The notes: a model not told the origin generated them from the letters alone. A DNA stretch of 8,769 nucleotides from an uncultured Eubacteriales bacterium (GCA_900321915.1 ONXW01000087.1:1-8769); one strand, 5' to 3'; shown: positions 1 to 7,017, numbered from the stretch's first letter. Program-made: numbers and translations.

Positions 1-400
1 GAAACTTTGGTTTTTACAGCTGTTCAAATCACCCGAACCGGCGGGGTGCACAGCCCGGCAGGAAGGGAAGCAAGCTGATGCGGCTGTGCAGTATTCGGCA
101 AAGGGAGAACCGCACGGCCGGGACAAAGAAACTTTGGTTTTTACAGCTGTTCAAATCACCCGAACCGGCGGGGTGCACAGCCCGGCAGGTAGGGAAGCAA
201 GCTGATGCGGCTGTGCAGTATTCGGCGAAAGGAGTACCGCACGGCCGGGACAAAGAAACCTCAATTTTTACAGCTGTTCAAAACACCAGAACCGGCAGGG
301 TGCACAGCCCGACAGGAGGAGAGGCAAGTTGATGTGGCTGTGCAGTATCCGGCAAAGGGAGAACCGCACGGCCGGGACAAAGAAACATTGTTTCTGCACC
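1..400. repeat. 127-bp tandem repeat array, three full copies plus a remnant
   Basis: Copies begin at 1, 128 and 255, so the period is exactly 127 bases; about 20 degraded bases of a fourth copy follow from 382. Copies 1 and 2 are almost identical and copy 3 has drifted. Each unit carries a 9-bp inverted repeat, TGCACAGCC and GGCTGTGCA (47-55 with 82-90 in copy 1), kept in all three copies apart from loop changes. In copies 1 and 2 an outer CCGAA/TTCGG pair (33-37 with 94-98) extends the structure; copy 3 has lost it. Because 127 is not a multiple of three, any reading frame shifts from copy to copy, so the array is non-coding. The first base of the window is already in the unit, so the array probably continues upstream. 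Function is unknown; a dispersed intergenic element or a structured RNA are both possible. Confidence 0.93.
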
Positions 401-430
401 GGATGCATCGCTCTCCTGCGCCTTTATTTC

Positions 431-459
431 TTGTGCATTTCCGCTATCGGTGCTATTCT
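431..459 (+). promoter_or_regulatory. candidate promoter for the transglutaminase-like gene
   Basis: TTGTGC (431-436) and TATTCT (454-459) are separated by 17 bases, and TG at 451-452 gives an extended -10. This resembles a vegetative sigma-A promoter and would leave an untranslated leader of about 80 bases. It was read by eye; no start site is known. Confidence 0.5.
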
Positions 460-521
460 TAAAAAAGAACCGGTGTCTTACAGGATTCAATAAGATACCA
501 TAGAATCGGACAATCAATGAA

Positions 522-533
522 GTTAAGCTTAAC
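522..533. promoter_or_regulatory. 12-bp perfect palindrome just upstream of the ribosome binding site
   Basis: GTTAAGCTTAAC reads the same on both strands and abuts the GGGGGAG ribosome binding site (534-540) of the gene starting at 549. Its place in the leader would suit an operator or a small hairpin that affects ribosome access. A chance palindrome is also possible. Confidence 0.3.
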
Positions 534-548
534 GGGGGAGACAGCAGC

Positions 549-1406
549 ATGAGAAGAATGAAAACAGTGACAGCGATACTTCTGGCAGGAGTGCTGGCTT
601 TTGCCGGCACAACGGCGGCTTTCGCCGGCCCGGCGGGGGCTTCCGGCGCGAGAGGCGAATGGCATCAGGATGAGTATGGCTGGTGGTTCCAGTATCCCAA
701 TACGGTCTACCCGGCAAATATGTGGGAATTTATCAACGGATACTGGTATCATTTCGGACCGGCGGGCTATATGGATACGGGCTGGTATACCGAGAACGGC
801 GTGCAGTATTACCTGGATCCGCTGAGCGGCGATATGTACCGGAACCGGCAGGAGGTTATCGGCGGATTTACATATAACTTTGACGATAACGGCGCGGCCA
901 CCCGTGAGACCAACTTCAAGAGCCCGGTGGTGATTCCGCCGGAGGATCAGAAAAGCGATCTGGAGAAGACGGTGGACATGATGTGCGATGATATCCTGGC
1001 AGGAATCATCAATGACGCCATGACAGAGCGCCAGAAGCTTTCCAATATTTATTACTGGGTGAGGGGACATTTCTCCTACGGCGGCCACTCCGCGACCCGG
1101 GACTGGGTTCAGGAGGCTTACCAGGGACTCCGCCGCCACCACGGCGACTGCTATACCTACTTTGCTGTGACCCAGGCCCTGCTGACCAGGGCGGGATTCC
1201 CGAGCATCGAGGTGATCCGCTACACGGACAATGACCATTACTGGAACCTGACCCAGTGCGACGGGCAGTGGTACCATTTCGACACAACCCCGCGGTCCTG
1301 GGGAGGCAGCTTCTGCCTGCTGACCGACGCGGAGATGCTGGCTTATTCCCACGCCCACGGCGGCTGCTTCGAGTTTGACAGGAGCCTCTATCCGCCGACG
1401 CCGTAA
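549..1406 (+). CDS. secreted transglutaminase-like protein with choline-binding-type repeats
   Basis: A 285-residue exported protein. Residues 1-26 form a signal peptide (Arg/Lys start, hydrophobic core, cleavage after AFA). Residues about 37-118 are rich in Trp, Tyr and Gly, with units such as GYWYHFGPAGYMDTGWY and NGVQYYL. These match the aromatic repeats of Gram-positive choline- or cell-wall-binding proteins, so this part probably holds the protein on a surface polymer. Residues about 135-285 look like a transglutaminase-like (papain-fold) domain. The likely catalytic triad is Cys201 in HGDCYTY, His230 in NDHYWN and Asp245 in YHFDTTP. In this family such domains act as cysteine proteases or crosslinking enzymes; the actual substrate cannot be told. 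The ATG is preceded by GGGGGAG at good spacing. It lies on the same strand as the Dlt-like genes downstream and may be partly co-transcribed with them. Confidence 0.88.
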   Translation: MRRMKTVTAILLAGVLAFAGTTAAFAGPAGASGARGEWHQDEYGWWFQYPNTVYPANMWEFINGYWYHFGPAGYMDTGWYTENGVQYYLDPLSGDMYRNRQEVIGGFTYNFDDNGAATRETNFKSPVVIPPEDQKSDLEKTVDMMCDDILAGIINDAMTERQKLSNIYYWVRGHFSYGGHSATRDWVQEAYQGLRRHHGDCYTYFAVTQALLTRAGFPSIEVIRYTDNDHYWNLTQCDGQWYHFDTTPRSWGGSFCLLTDAEMLAYSHAHGGCFEFDRSLYPPTP

Positions 1407-1453
1407 CGGCGCGGGCAGCGGGAGATGCCTGACGGCAGTCCGCGCGCGGCGCG

Positions 1454-1475
1454 CAAGTCCCGCATGCGGGACTTG
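1454..1475. repeat. 22-bp perfect palindrome between the transglutaminase and carrier genes
   Basis: Arms CAAGTCCCG and CGGGACTTG flank the four bases CATG, which gives a 9-bp GC-rich hairpin. No T-run follows, so it is not a classical intrinsic terminator. It may stabilise or separate the messages of the two neighbouring genes, or bind a protein. I see no convincing promoter between it and the carrier gene. Confidence 0.65.
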
Positions 1476-1528
1476 AAACAGTTGAAAACAGAAATCCAAC
1501 AGAGTCAGAACCGGAGAATAGAGACGAT

Positions 1529-1756
1529 ATGGAAGAACTGATTGAGATTTTAATGGACATTGACCCGGATGTGGACTATGAAACCTGCGATACCCTGGTT
1601 GAGGACGGCATCCTGACTTCCTTTGAGATGGTCATGCTGGTGACGGAGATCAACCAGCGCATGGGTGTCAGCATTGCCCCGGAGGACATCATTCCCGAAA
1701 ACTTTGCTTCGGCGCAGAAGATTTACGAGCTGATTGAAAAGACGCGGGGAGAGTAA
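1529..1756 (+). CDS. acyl/peptidyl carrier protein, DltC-like
   Basis: A 75-residue acidic protein, the usual length of a stand-alone carrier such as DltC. The segment VEDGILTSFEMVMLVTEI (residues 24-41) aligns with the phosphopantetheine-attachment region, with Ser31 as the attachment site. Carriers normally have Asp-Ser here; this one has Thr-Ser. The carrier would hold the amino acid activated by the ligase at 5075 as a thioester in the cytoplasm and present it to the MBOAT protein encoded six bases downstream. GGAG at about 1513-1516 is the likely ribosome binding site. The name dltC is withheld because the substrate is not known to be D-alanine. Confidence 0.88.
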   Translation: MEELIEILMDIDPDVDYETCDTLVEDGILTSFEMVMLVTEINQRMGVSIAPEDIIPENFASAQKIYELIEKTRGE

Positions 1757-1762
1757 TCCGAG

Positions 1763-3274
1763 ATGCTGCTTGTTTCCTATCAGTTTCTGCTGTTCCTGGC
1801 AGTACTGGTTATCCTTTATTATATTCTGCCGCAGAGATTCCAGTGGGGACTGCTCTTTGCGGCAGGACTTCTCTTTTATGCGTGTGCGGGCGCCGGAGGC
1901 CTGGCCTGTCTGTCTGTGACAGTCCTGTCCACCTGGGGGCTCGCACTTTCCATGCAGAAATATGAGAAAGGGCAGAAGGGGAAAAAACGCCTGCTGGTGC
2001 TGGGAATCCTGCTGAATGTCGGCATTCTGGCGGTACTCAAGTATACCAACTTTTTCCTGGAAAATGTCAACGCCCTCCTGGAGCCGCGCGGCTATGCTTA
2101 CCCGTACGTCAACTGGCTTCTCCCGCTGGGAATATCCTACTATACCTTCCAGTCGGTGGGATACCTCATCGATGTGTACCGCGCAAAAATCGGACCGGAG
2201 CGCAATCTCGGGCATTACGCCCTCTTCGTCACTTTCTTCCCCCAGATGGTGCAGGGGCCCATCAGCCGCTATGACGAGCTGCGGGACCAGCTGTTTAAGG
2301 GATATGAGTTTGACGGGGCGAAAATCCGCAGCGGCCTGACCCGGATGCTGTGGGGCTATTTCAAGAAGCTTGTGGTGGCGGACAGGATTGCCCCGCTGGC
2401 CATCACCATCGCCCAGGCGCCGGACGGGTTCGGCGGGCTTTATGTCTGGGTCGGCATGTTCGCCTATACCATCTGGATGTACTCGGATTTTACCGGCGGC
2501 ATCGATATCGTGCTGGGGGCGGCCGAGCTGTTCGGCATCCGTCTCCCGGAGAACTTCGACCATCCGTTTTTTTCGAAAAACCTGGCGGAATTCTGGCGCA
2601 GGTGGCACATGTCGCTTATGCGCTGGCTCAGGGAATATATCTTTTTCCCGATCTCCATGAGCAGGGCGGCGGGAAGCCTTTCCAAAAAGGCGAGGAAGCG
2701 CTTCGGCAAGAACGCCGGCAGGCGCGTCCCGCTCTATATGGCCAGCATCATCACCTGGTTTGTGACGGGCATCTGGCACGGGGCGTCCTGGAATTTCATC
2801 GCCTGGGGCATGGCGAACTGCGTGGCCCTTCTCATTTCCCAGGAGCTCTCCTCCTGGTCCAAAGGCTTCCGGAAGGCCCATCCCTGGACATCCGCCAAGG
2901 CCTACGGCGCGTTTGAGGTTGTCAGGACATTCCTCATTTTCTGCATGCTGGAAATGTTTGAATACTATCCCTTTGCGGCGGTGTTCCGCCTGTTCGGCAG
3001 CATGTTCATCGATTTCCGCCCCTGGCAGCTCACCGACGGGACTCTGTTTGGGCTGGGACTCACCGTGCCGGACATGGTTATCCTGCTTCTTTCTGTCGCC
3101 CTGATGGTCTGGACGGGCTTCGTGAGCCTGAAGACCCCGATGCGGCAGTGGCTTTCCGCGCGTCCCGCGTGGATGAAATTCGCGATGATTTACGGGCTCT
3201 TCCTGTGCGTTCTTGTCTTCGGCGTGTACGGGCAGGGATACGACGCGAGCCAGTTTATTTACAACCAGTTCTGA
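1763..3274 (+). CDS. MBOAT-family membrane O-acyltransferase, DltB/AlgI-like
   Basis: A 503-residue, very hydrophobic protein with about ten or more membrane segments, the usual size for the AlgI/DltB branch of MBOAT proteins. Visible family marks are SYYTFQSVGYLIDVYR (125-140), QMVQGPISRY (161-170), EFWRRWHMSLMRWLREYIFFP (277-297) with His282, and TGIWHGASWNFIAWG (335-349) with the expected catalytic His339. The C-terminus FIYNQF resembles the FIYFQF-type end common in this family. By analogy with DltB it would take the acyl or aminoacyl group from the carrier and move it across the membrane, working with the SGNH protein downstream. It starts six bases after the carrier stop, so the two are surely co-transcribed; GGGGAGAG inside the end of the carrier gene serves as ribosome binding site. 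Confidence 0.93.
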   Translation: MLLVSYQFLLFLAVLVILYYILPQRFQWGLLFAAGLLFYACAGAGGLACLSVTVLSTWGLALSMQKYEKGQKGKKRLLVLGILLNVGILAVLKYTNFFLENVNALLEPRGYAYPYVNWLLPLGISYYTFQSVGYLIDVYRAKIGPERNLGHYALFVTFFPQMVQGPISRYDELRDQLFKGYEFDGAKIRSGLTRMLWGYFKKLVVADRIAPLAITIAQAPDGFGGLYVWVGMFAYTIWMYSDFTGGIDIVLGAAELFGIRLPENFDHPFFSKNLAEFWRRWHMSLMRWLREYIFFPISMSRAAGSLSKKARKRFGKNAGRRVPLYMASIITWFVTGIWHGASWNFIAWGMANCVALLISQELSSWSKGFRKAHPWTSAKAYGAFEVVRTFLIFCMLEMFEYYPFAAVFRLFGSMFIDFRPWQLTDGTLFGLGLTVPDMVILLLSVALMVWTGFVSLKTPMRQWLSARPAWMKFAMIYGLFLCVLVFGVYGQGYDASQFIYNQF

Positions 3275-3307
3275 TAAAAATGCCTGAATAATTTAGGAGA
3301 TACAGCC

Positions 3308-4381
3308 GTGACAAGAAAACGTTTCGTCCGCATTTTCCTGGCGGTCCTTGTGATCGCGGGAAGCCTTGCGGCGCTGACCCGGCTCCTGGTCCCGAAGTAC
3401 ATGGGGCAGGTGACGGAGGGGGCTTTTATCGGGGAATACTATGATGACAAAACGCCCCACGACCTTCTGATCCTGGGAGACTGCGAGGCGTACGAAAACA
3501 TTTCCCCGGTGGCCCTGTGGAAGGGGTTCGGGATCACTTCCTGGATCCGGGGGAGCGCCCAGCAGCTGATTCCCCAGTCTTATTTCCTCCTGGAAGATAC
3601 GCTTCGGCATGAAAAGCCGAAGGCGGTGCTCTTAAGCATCTCGGCGATGCAGCAGATTGACCAGGTGAGCGAAACCTACAACCGCATGACGCTGGACGGC
3701 ATGAAATGGTCGAAGGTGAAGCTTTCGGCGATTGAGGCGACGAAGATGCCGGAGGAGCACCTGGTGGAATATATCTTCCCGCTGCTCCGGTTCCATTCCC
3801 GCTGGAGCGACCTGGGGGAGGATGATTTCCGCTATTACCTGCACCGGAACCTGACGACCCACAACGGCTACTACCTGCGGGCGGATGTGCGGCCTGCCGG
3901 GGAGTTCCCGGAGGAGCGGAGGGTCCGGAACCCGGAATTTGATGAGAAGGGGTATGAATACCTGGACCGCATCCGCGAGCTGTGCGATAAGGAGGGAATT
4001 GAGCTCCTGTTTTTCAAGGCGCCGTCCCTCTATCCGGTGTGGCACAGGGAGTGGAATATGCAGATCGAGGAGTATGCGGAAAAATACGGGATTCCTTACA
4101 TCAATGCCCTGGAGGACATTGACCGCATCGGCATCGATTTCAACACGGATACCTATGACGGCGGCCTGCATATGAATGTGTACGGCGCGGAGAAGATTTC
4201 CGCCTATCTCGGGCCGGTGCTGCAGGAAGCGGGACTTCCGGACCACCGGGGCGAGGCGGCCCTGGATGCGGCCTGGGCGGAGAAGGCGGATCGCTATGAG
4301 GCGGTGAAGGCAGCCCAGGAGCAGGAATTTGCCGAGAAAGGGTACCTTGCCCAGTTTGCGGGGGAGGACGGCACGACCTGA
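3308..4381 (+). CDS. membrane-anchored SGNH/DltD-like protein with a Cys at the nucleophile position
   Basis: A 357-residue protein with one N-terminal membrane segment (about residues 7-28) and an extracytoplasmic domain. LLILGDCEAYENISP (53-67) sits where SGNH hydrolases carry the block I GDS motif, but the nucleophile position is Cys59. YDGGLHMNVYGAEK (283-296) is the likely block V; Asp284 and His288 are spaced DxxxH where DxxH is usual. Its position directly after an MBOAT gene is that of DltD in dlt operons and of AlgJ/AlgX-type proteins in polysaccharide acetylation. It probably completes transfer of the aminoacyl or acyl group to the surface polymer, but Cys in place of Ser leaves the mechanism open. 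The start is GTG, chosen because AGGAG (3295-3299) lies eight bases upstream. The C-terminal 45 residues are Ala- and Glu-rich and probably helical. Confidence 0.82.
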   Translation: MTRKRFVRIFLAVLVIAGSLAALTRLLVPKYMGQVTEGAFIGEYYDDKTPHDLLILGDCEAYENISPVALWKGFGITSWIRGSAQQLIPQSYFLLEDTLRHEKPKAVLLSISAMQQIDQVSETYNRMTLDGMKWSKVKLSAIEATKMPEEHLVEYIFPLLRFHSRWSDLGEDDFRYYLHRNLTTHNGYYLRADVRPAGEFPEERRVRNPEFDEKGYEYLDRIRELCDKEGIELLFFKAPSLYPVWHREWNMQIEEYAEKYGIPYINALEDIDRIGIDFNTDTYDGGLHMNVYGAEKISAYLGPVLQEAGLPDHRGEAALDAAWAEKADRYEAVKAAQEQEFAEKGYLAQFAGEDGTT

Positions 4382-4464
4382 AGAGACCATTAAAAGGGAG
4401 CATTTTCCGATAACGGGACGTGCTGAGGAATCTTAAGAAGGCAGGTGCAGTTCCCGGAATTCTG

Positions 4465-4473
4465 TGTTATAAT
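4465..4473 (+). promoter_or_regulatory. extended -10 promoter for the second half of the Dlt-like locus
   Basis: TGTTATAAT combines a perfect TATAAT (4468-4473) with the TG of an extended -10 element. No good -35 is seen 17 bases upstream, as is usual for this class. It lies 69 bases before the ATG at 4542, in an AT-rich 160-base gap, so the secreted protein and the ligase can be expressed separately from the carrier-MBOAT-SGNH genes. Confidence 0.68.
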
Positions 4474-4541
4474 GATATAAAATACGATACTATTTGATTT
4501 TTCACATATGAAAAGCAGAGCTACAGGGAAGGGACAAAGAG

Positions 4542-5054
4542 ATGAGAAAGATAAGAATGATTGCAGCGGCTGTCCTTGCAGCAGTGACAATGGCGCTGGC
4601 GCCGATGACGGTATCCGCGGCGTGGGGACTTCCCGCAAAGACCCAGACGCAGGCAGAGGATTCCTATGTGTTTAAGAGCGGGAATGTCGAGATCCGCATG
4701 GGCGAGGATGCCCAGGCCGTGCTGGCACAGCTGGGTACTCCCATCAAACCGGTATTCGAGATCGACAGCTGCGCGTACCAGGGAAAAGATAAGGTCTACA
4801 CCTACCAGGATTTTGAGGTTTCCACCTACCCGAAGGCAGGGAAGGAATGTATCTCCGCGGTGGTTGTGAAGGGAGCGTCCGCTGCGACACCGGAGGGCAT
4901 AAAGATCGGTTCCAAGGCTGCGGATGTCACAAAGGCCTACGGCGCGAGCGACGGCAAGTACGGCATTTACCGCTATGAGAAGGGCAACACGGAGCTGACC
5001 TTCTACACCACGACCGCCGGTATCGTGGAAGAGATTGAATACATCGTGAAGTAA
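4542..5054 (+). CDS. small secreted protein of unknown function, two related repeats
   Basis: A 170-residue protein with a signal peptide (residues 1-26, cleavage after VSA) and no lipobox Cys. The mature part seems to hold two copies of one module: IRMGEDAQAVLAQLGTP (51-67) and IKIGSKAADVTKAYGAS (120-136) each open a stretch that ends in beta-strand-like sequence. This pattern recalls the small BamE/BLIP-like alpha-beta fold, but that is a weak resemblance. The segment DSCAYQGKDKVYTYQDF (75-91) and Cys103 may be structural. I do not recognise a named family. It lies between the SGNH and ligase genes, 20 bases before the ligase start, and has its own extended -10 promoter and a GGAAGGG ribosome binding site (4527-4533). 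It may be an extracytoplasmic partner or sensor for the surface modification; this is guesswork from position. Confidence 0.82.
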   Translation: MRKIRMIAAAVLAAVTMALAPMTVSAAWGLPAKTQTQAEDSYVFKSGNVEIRMGEDAQAVLAQLGTPIKPVFEIDSCAYQGKDKVYTYQDFEVSTYPKAGKECISAVVVKGASAATPEGIKIGSKAADVTKAYGASDGKYGIYRYEKGNTELTFYTTTAGIVEEIEYIVK

Positions 5055-5074
5055 TCTTGAATCCGGAGGACGCT

Positions 5075-6610
5075 ATGGCGAAAAATGTACTGGAGTACCT
5101 GGAGGCCTCGGAGAAGAGGTTTCCGGAGAAAACAGCGTACATGGACAGCCGGGGCAGCATTACCTTTGGCGAATTTGGCGAGAGGGCGAGAAGGCTGGGA
5201 AGCTTTCTCGCCCAAAAGCCTGTCAGGGGGAAGGCTGTCGCGGTGTTCATGGACAAGTCGACAGATATGATAGCGGGATTTATGGGAGCAGTCTACGCAG
5301 GCTGCTTTTATTGTCCTGTGGATATTACGATGCCGGAGGAGCGCATCCGCACCATCTTCTCCGTCCTGCAGCCGGCGGCGGTGCTGGCCCGCGAGGCGGA
5401 CCGGGAGCGCGCGGCGGCCCTGGTGGACGGCATCTGCCCGGACGCGGATATCGCCGTGTATGAGGAAGCCATCCGATTTGAGGTGAACCTCCCGGCGCTT
5501 CGGGCAGTGCGGATGCGGAGCGTGGATTCCGACCCGCTGTACGTGCTCTTTACCAGCGGTTCCACCGGCGTCCCCAAGGGCGTGGTGGTGCCCCATCGGG
5601 TCATGATCAATAACATGGAATGGCTTGAGCGGGAATATCATTTTACCCCCGATGACGTGCTGGCAAACCAGGTACCCTTCTATTTTGACGTGTCCGACCA
5701 CGATATTTACAGCGTGCTGAAGTTCGGCTGCAGCATGGTTATCGTTCCCCCGGAGTATTTCGCGTTTCCGGTAAAGCTGGTGCAGCTTCTGAATGAATAT
5801 AAGGTCACAGCCATCTTCTGGGTGCCCTTTGCCCTCTGCATGGCTGCGAATCTCAATGCCTTCAAATCGGAGAAGCCGGAGTATCTCCGCTATATCTTCT
5901 TCGCGGGCGAGGTCATGCCGGTGAAGCAGCTGAATTACTGGCGCAGGTATCTTCCAGATGCCCTCTACTCCAATATGTACGGCCCGACGGAGACCTACGT
6001 CTGCACCTATTACAACCTGGACCGGGACTTTGCGGATGACGAATCCCTGCCCATAGGCTATCCGGTGAGTTACGCGGACATCCTGGTGCTGGATGAGGAG
6101 AACCGTCTCATTGAGCCCCCGGCTGACGGCATGCCGACAGCGCAAGGAGAGCTCTGCGCCCGCGGCTGCACCCTGGCCCTGGGCTACATGAACAGCCCGG
6201 AGAAGACGGCGGAGCGGTTTGTGCAGAACCCGCTGCAGGACAGCTGGCCGGAGGTCATCTACCGGACCGGCGATATCGTCCGCTACAACGGGCGCGGCGA
6301 GCTGGAATACCTGAGCCGCAAGGACTTCCAGATCAAGCACCTGGGCTACCGCATCGAGCTGGGCGAGATTGAGACCGCCGCCGGCGCCGTGCCCGGGATC
6401 GAGGAATGCGCCTGCGTCTACGACATGGGCAGGAAGATGATAGTCTTCGTCTATTCCGGACAGCAGATGGCAAAGCGCGACCTGCTCCGCGCGCTGGAAG
6501 CGCGCATCCCGAAATACATGCTGCCCAACCGCGTCATCCACATGGATGAGCTGCCCCGCAACGCCAACGGCAAGATCGACCGGAAAAAGCTGGGGGAGAT
6601 GTGGACGTAG
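5075..6610 (+). CDS. amino-acid adenylating ligase, DltA-like
   Basis: A 511-residue ANL-superfamily AMP-forming ligase, the size of DltA. Motifs in order: LFTSGSTGVPKG (ATP loop, 158-169), FYFDVSDHD (A4 core, Asp205 where the alpha-amino-binding Asp of amino-acid ligases sits), FFAGEVMP (275-282), MYGPTET (301-307), YRTGD (396-400), SRKDFQIKHLGYRIELGEIE (hinge, 414-433) and NANGKID (496-502) with the catalytic Lys500. It should activate an amino acid with ATP and load it on the carrier protein of 1529-1756. Ala277 occupies what I believe is the Cys position that favours D-alanine in Bacillus DltA, so the substrate may differ. ATG 5075 is chosen over an in-frame TTG at 5057 because GGAGGA (5065-5070) fits the ATG. 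It is co-transcribed with the secreted protein upstream. The name dltA is withheld for the substrate doubt. Confidence 0.92.
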   Translation: MAKNVLEYLEASEKRFPEKTAYMDSRGSITFGEFGERARRLGSFLAQKPVRGKAVAVFMDKSTDMIAGFMGAVYAGCFYCPVDITMPEERIRTIFSVLQPAAVLAREADRERAAALVDGICPDADIAVYEEAIRFEVNLPALRAVRMRSVDSDPLYVLFTSGSTGVPKGVVVPHRVMINNMEWLEREYHFTPDDVLANQVPFYFDVSDHDIYSVLKFGCSMVIVPPEYFAFPVKLVQLLNEYKVTAIFWVPFALCMAANLNAFKSEKPEYLRYIFFAGEVMPVKQLNYWRRYLPDALYSNMYGPTETYVCTYYNLDRDFADDESLPIGYPVSYADILVLDEENRLIEPPADGMPTAQGELCARGCTLALGYMNSPEKTAERFVQNPLQDSWPEVIYRTGDIVRYNGRGELEYLSRKDFQIKHLGYRIELGEIETAAGAVPGIEECACVYDMGRKMIVFVYSGQQMAKRDLLRALEARIPKYMLPNRVIHMDELPRNANGKIDRKKLGEMWT

Positions 6611-6734
6611 GAGTTTAGGCCTGCCGCGGCTCTGGTTGATGGGAAGCAGGTTATCGCGGCCGGGAGGTCCGGAGAGGCAAGTTGCGGCAGCCGGGAGGTT
6701 GGCTGTGATTTTGACCGGTGATATGGCTGGCTGC

Positions 6735-6756
6735 ATACCCCAGGGGGGTATATTTT
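6735..6756 (+). terminator. weak intrinsic terminator candidate after the ligase gene
   Basis: ATACCCC (6735-6741) and GGGGTAT (6745-6751) form a 7-bp stem with a three-base loop, followed by ATTTT. The stem is GC-rich but the T-run is short and the distance from the ligase stop is 125 bases, so termination may be partial. Confidence 0.4.
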
Positions 6757-6767
6757 GCCCCAAATTC

Positions 6768-6815
6768 CCGGAACAGCAGTGCAATTCGCAGATAACAAAC
6801 TATTGCACTGCCCGG
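6768..6815. repeat. hairpin element, copy A
   Basis: GCAGTGCAAT (6776-6785) and ATTGCACTGC (6802-6811) form a perfect 10-bp stem with a 16-base loop, flanked by CCGG at 6768-6771 and 6812-6815. A related element with the same arm-to-arm span of 36 bases lies at 6966-7017. Confidence 0.75.
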
Positions 6816-6965
6816 TCGCCAATTCCTGATGTCTAAAGAGACAGAAAACTGATTGAATCAAACACTTACATACAACACAACAGACAATTCTCAGAAAAAG
6901 ACGGGCAGACTATTGATGAGTCGGATTATTATCTTTCGGACAGCAGGATAGTACCCCCCGGAAAT

Positions 6966-7017
6966 CCGGCATCGAGCAGTGCAGATCATGAATAACAGGA
7001 TTTTGCACTGCCCCCGG
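6966..7017. repeat. hairpin element, copy B
   Basis: GCAGTGCA (6976-6983) and TGCACTGC (7004-7011) form a perfect 8-bp stem with flanking CCGG at 6966-6969 and 7014-7017. It starts exactly 200 bases after copy A, has the same 36-base span and shares ATAACA in the loop, so the two are related copies of one small element. It lies 72 bases before the M15 peptidase start. Confidence 0.72.

Noticed and set aside
1..381. CRISPR array
   Set aside because: The units are contiguous 127-base copies with no unique spacers, and no cas genes are in the window.
78..462. Open frames of about 85 codons across the tandem repeats
   Set aside because: They arise from the repeat itself; the 127-base period shifts frame in each copy and no ribosome binding site fits.
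1550..2881. 443-codon minus-strand frame opposite the carrier and MBOAT genes
   Set aside because: It runs opposite two clear plus-strand genes, and its Pro/Arg/His-rich sequence resembles no protein.
5057..5074. Upstream TTG start for the ligase
   Set aside because: GGAGGA at 5065-5070 is placed for the ATG at 5075, and the family begins near that residue.
5003..6784. 593-codon open frame on the minus strand opposite the ligase
   Set aside because: It is the complement of a clear adenylation-domain gene with all motifs on the plus strand; long antisense frames are common in GC-rich genes.
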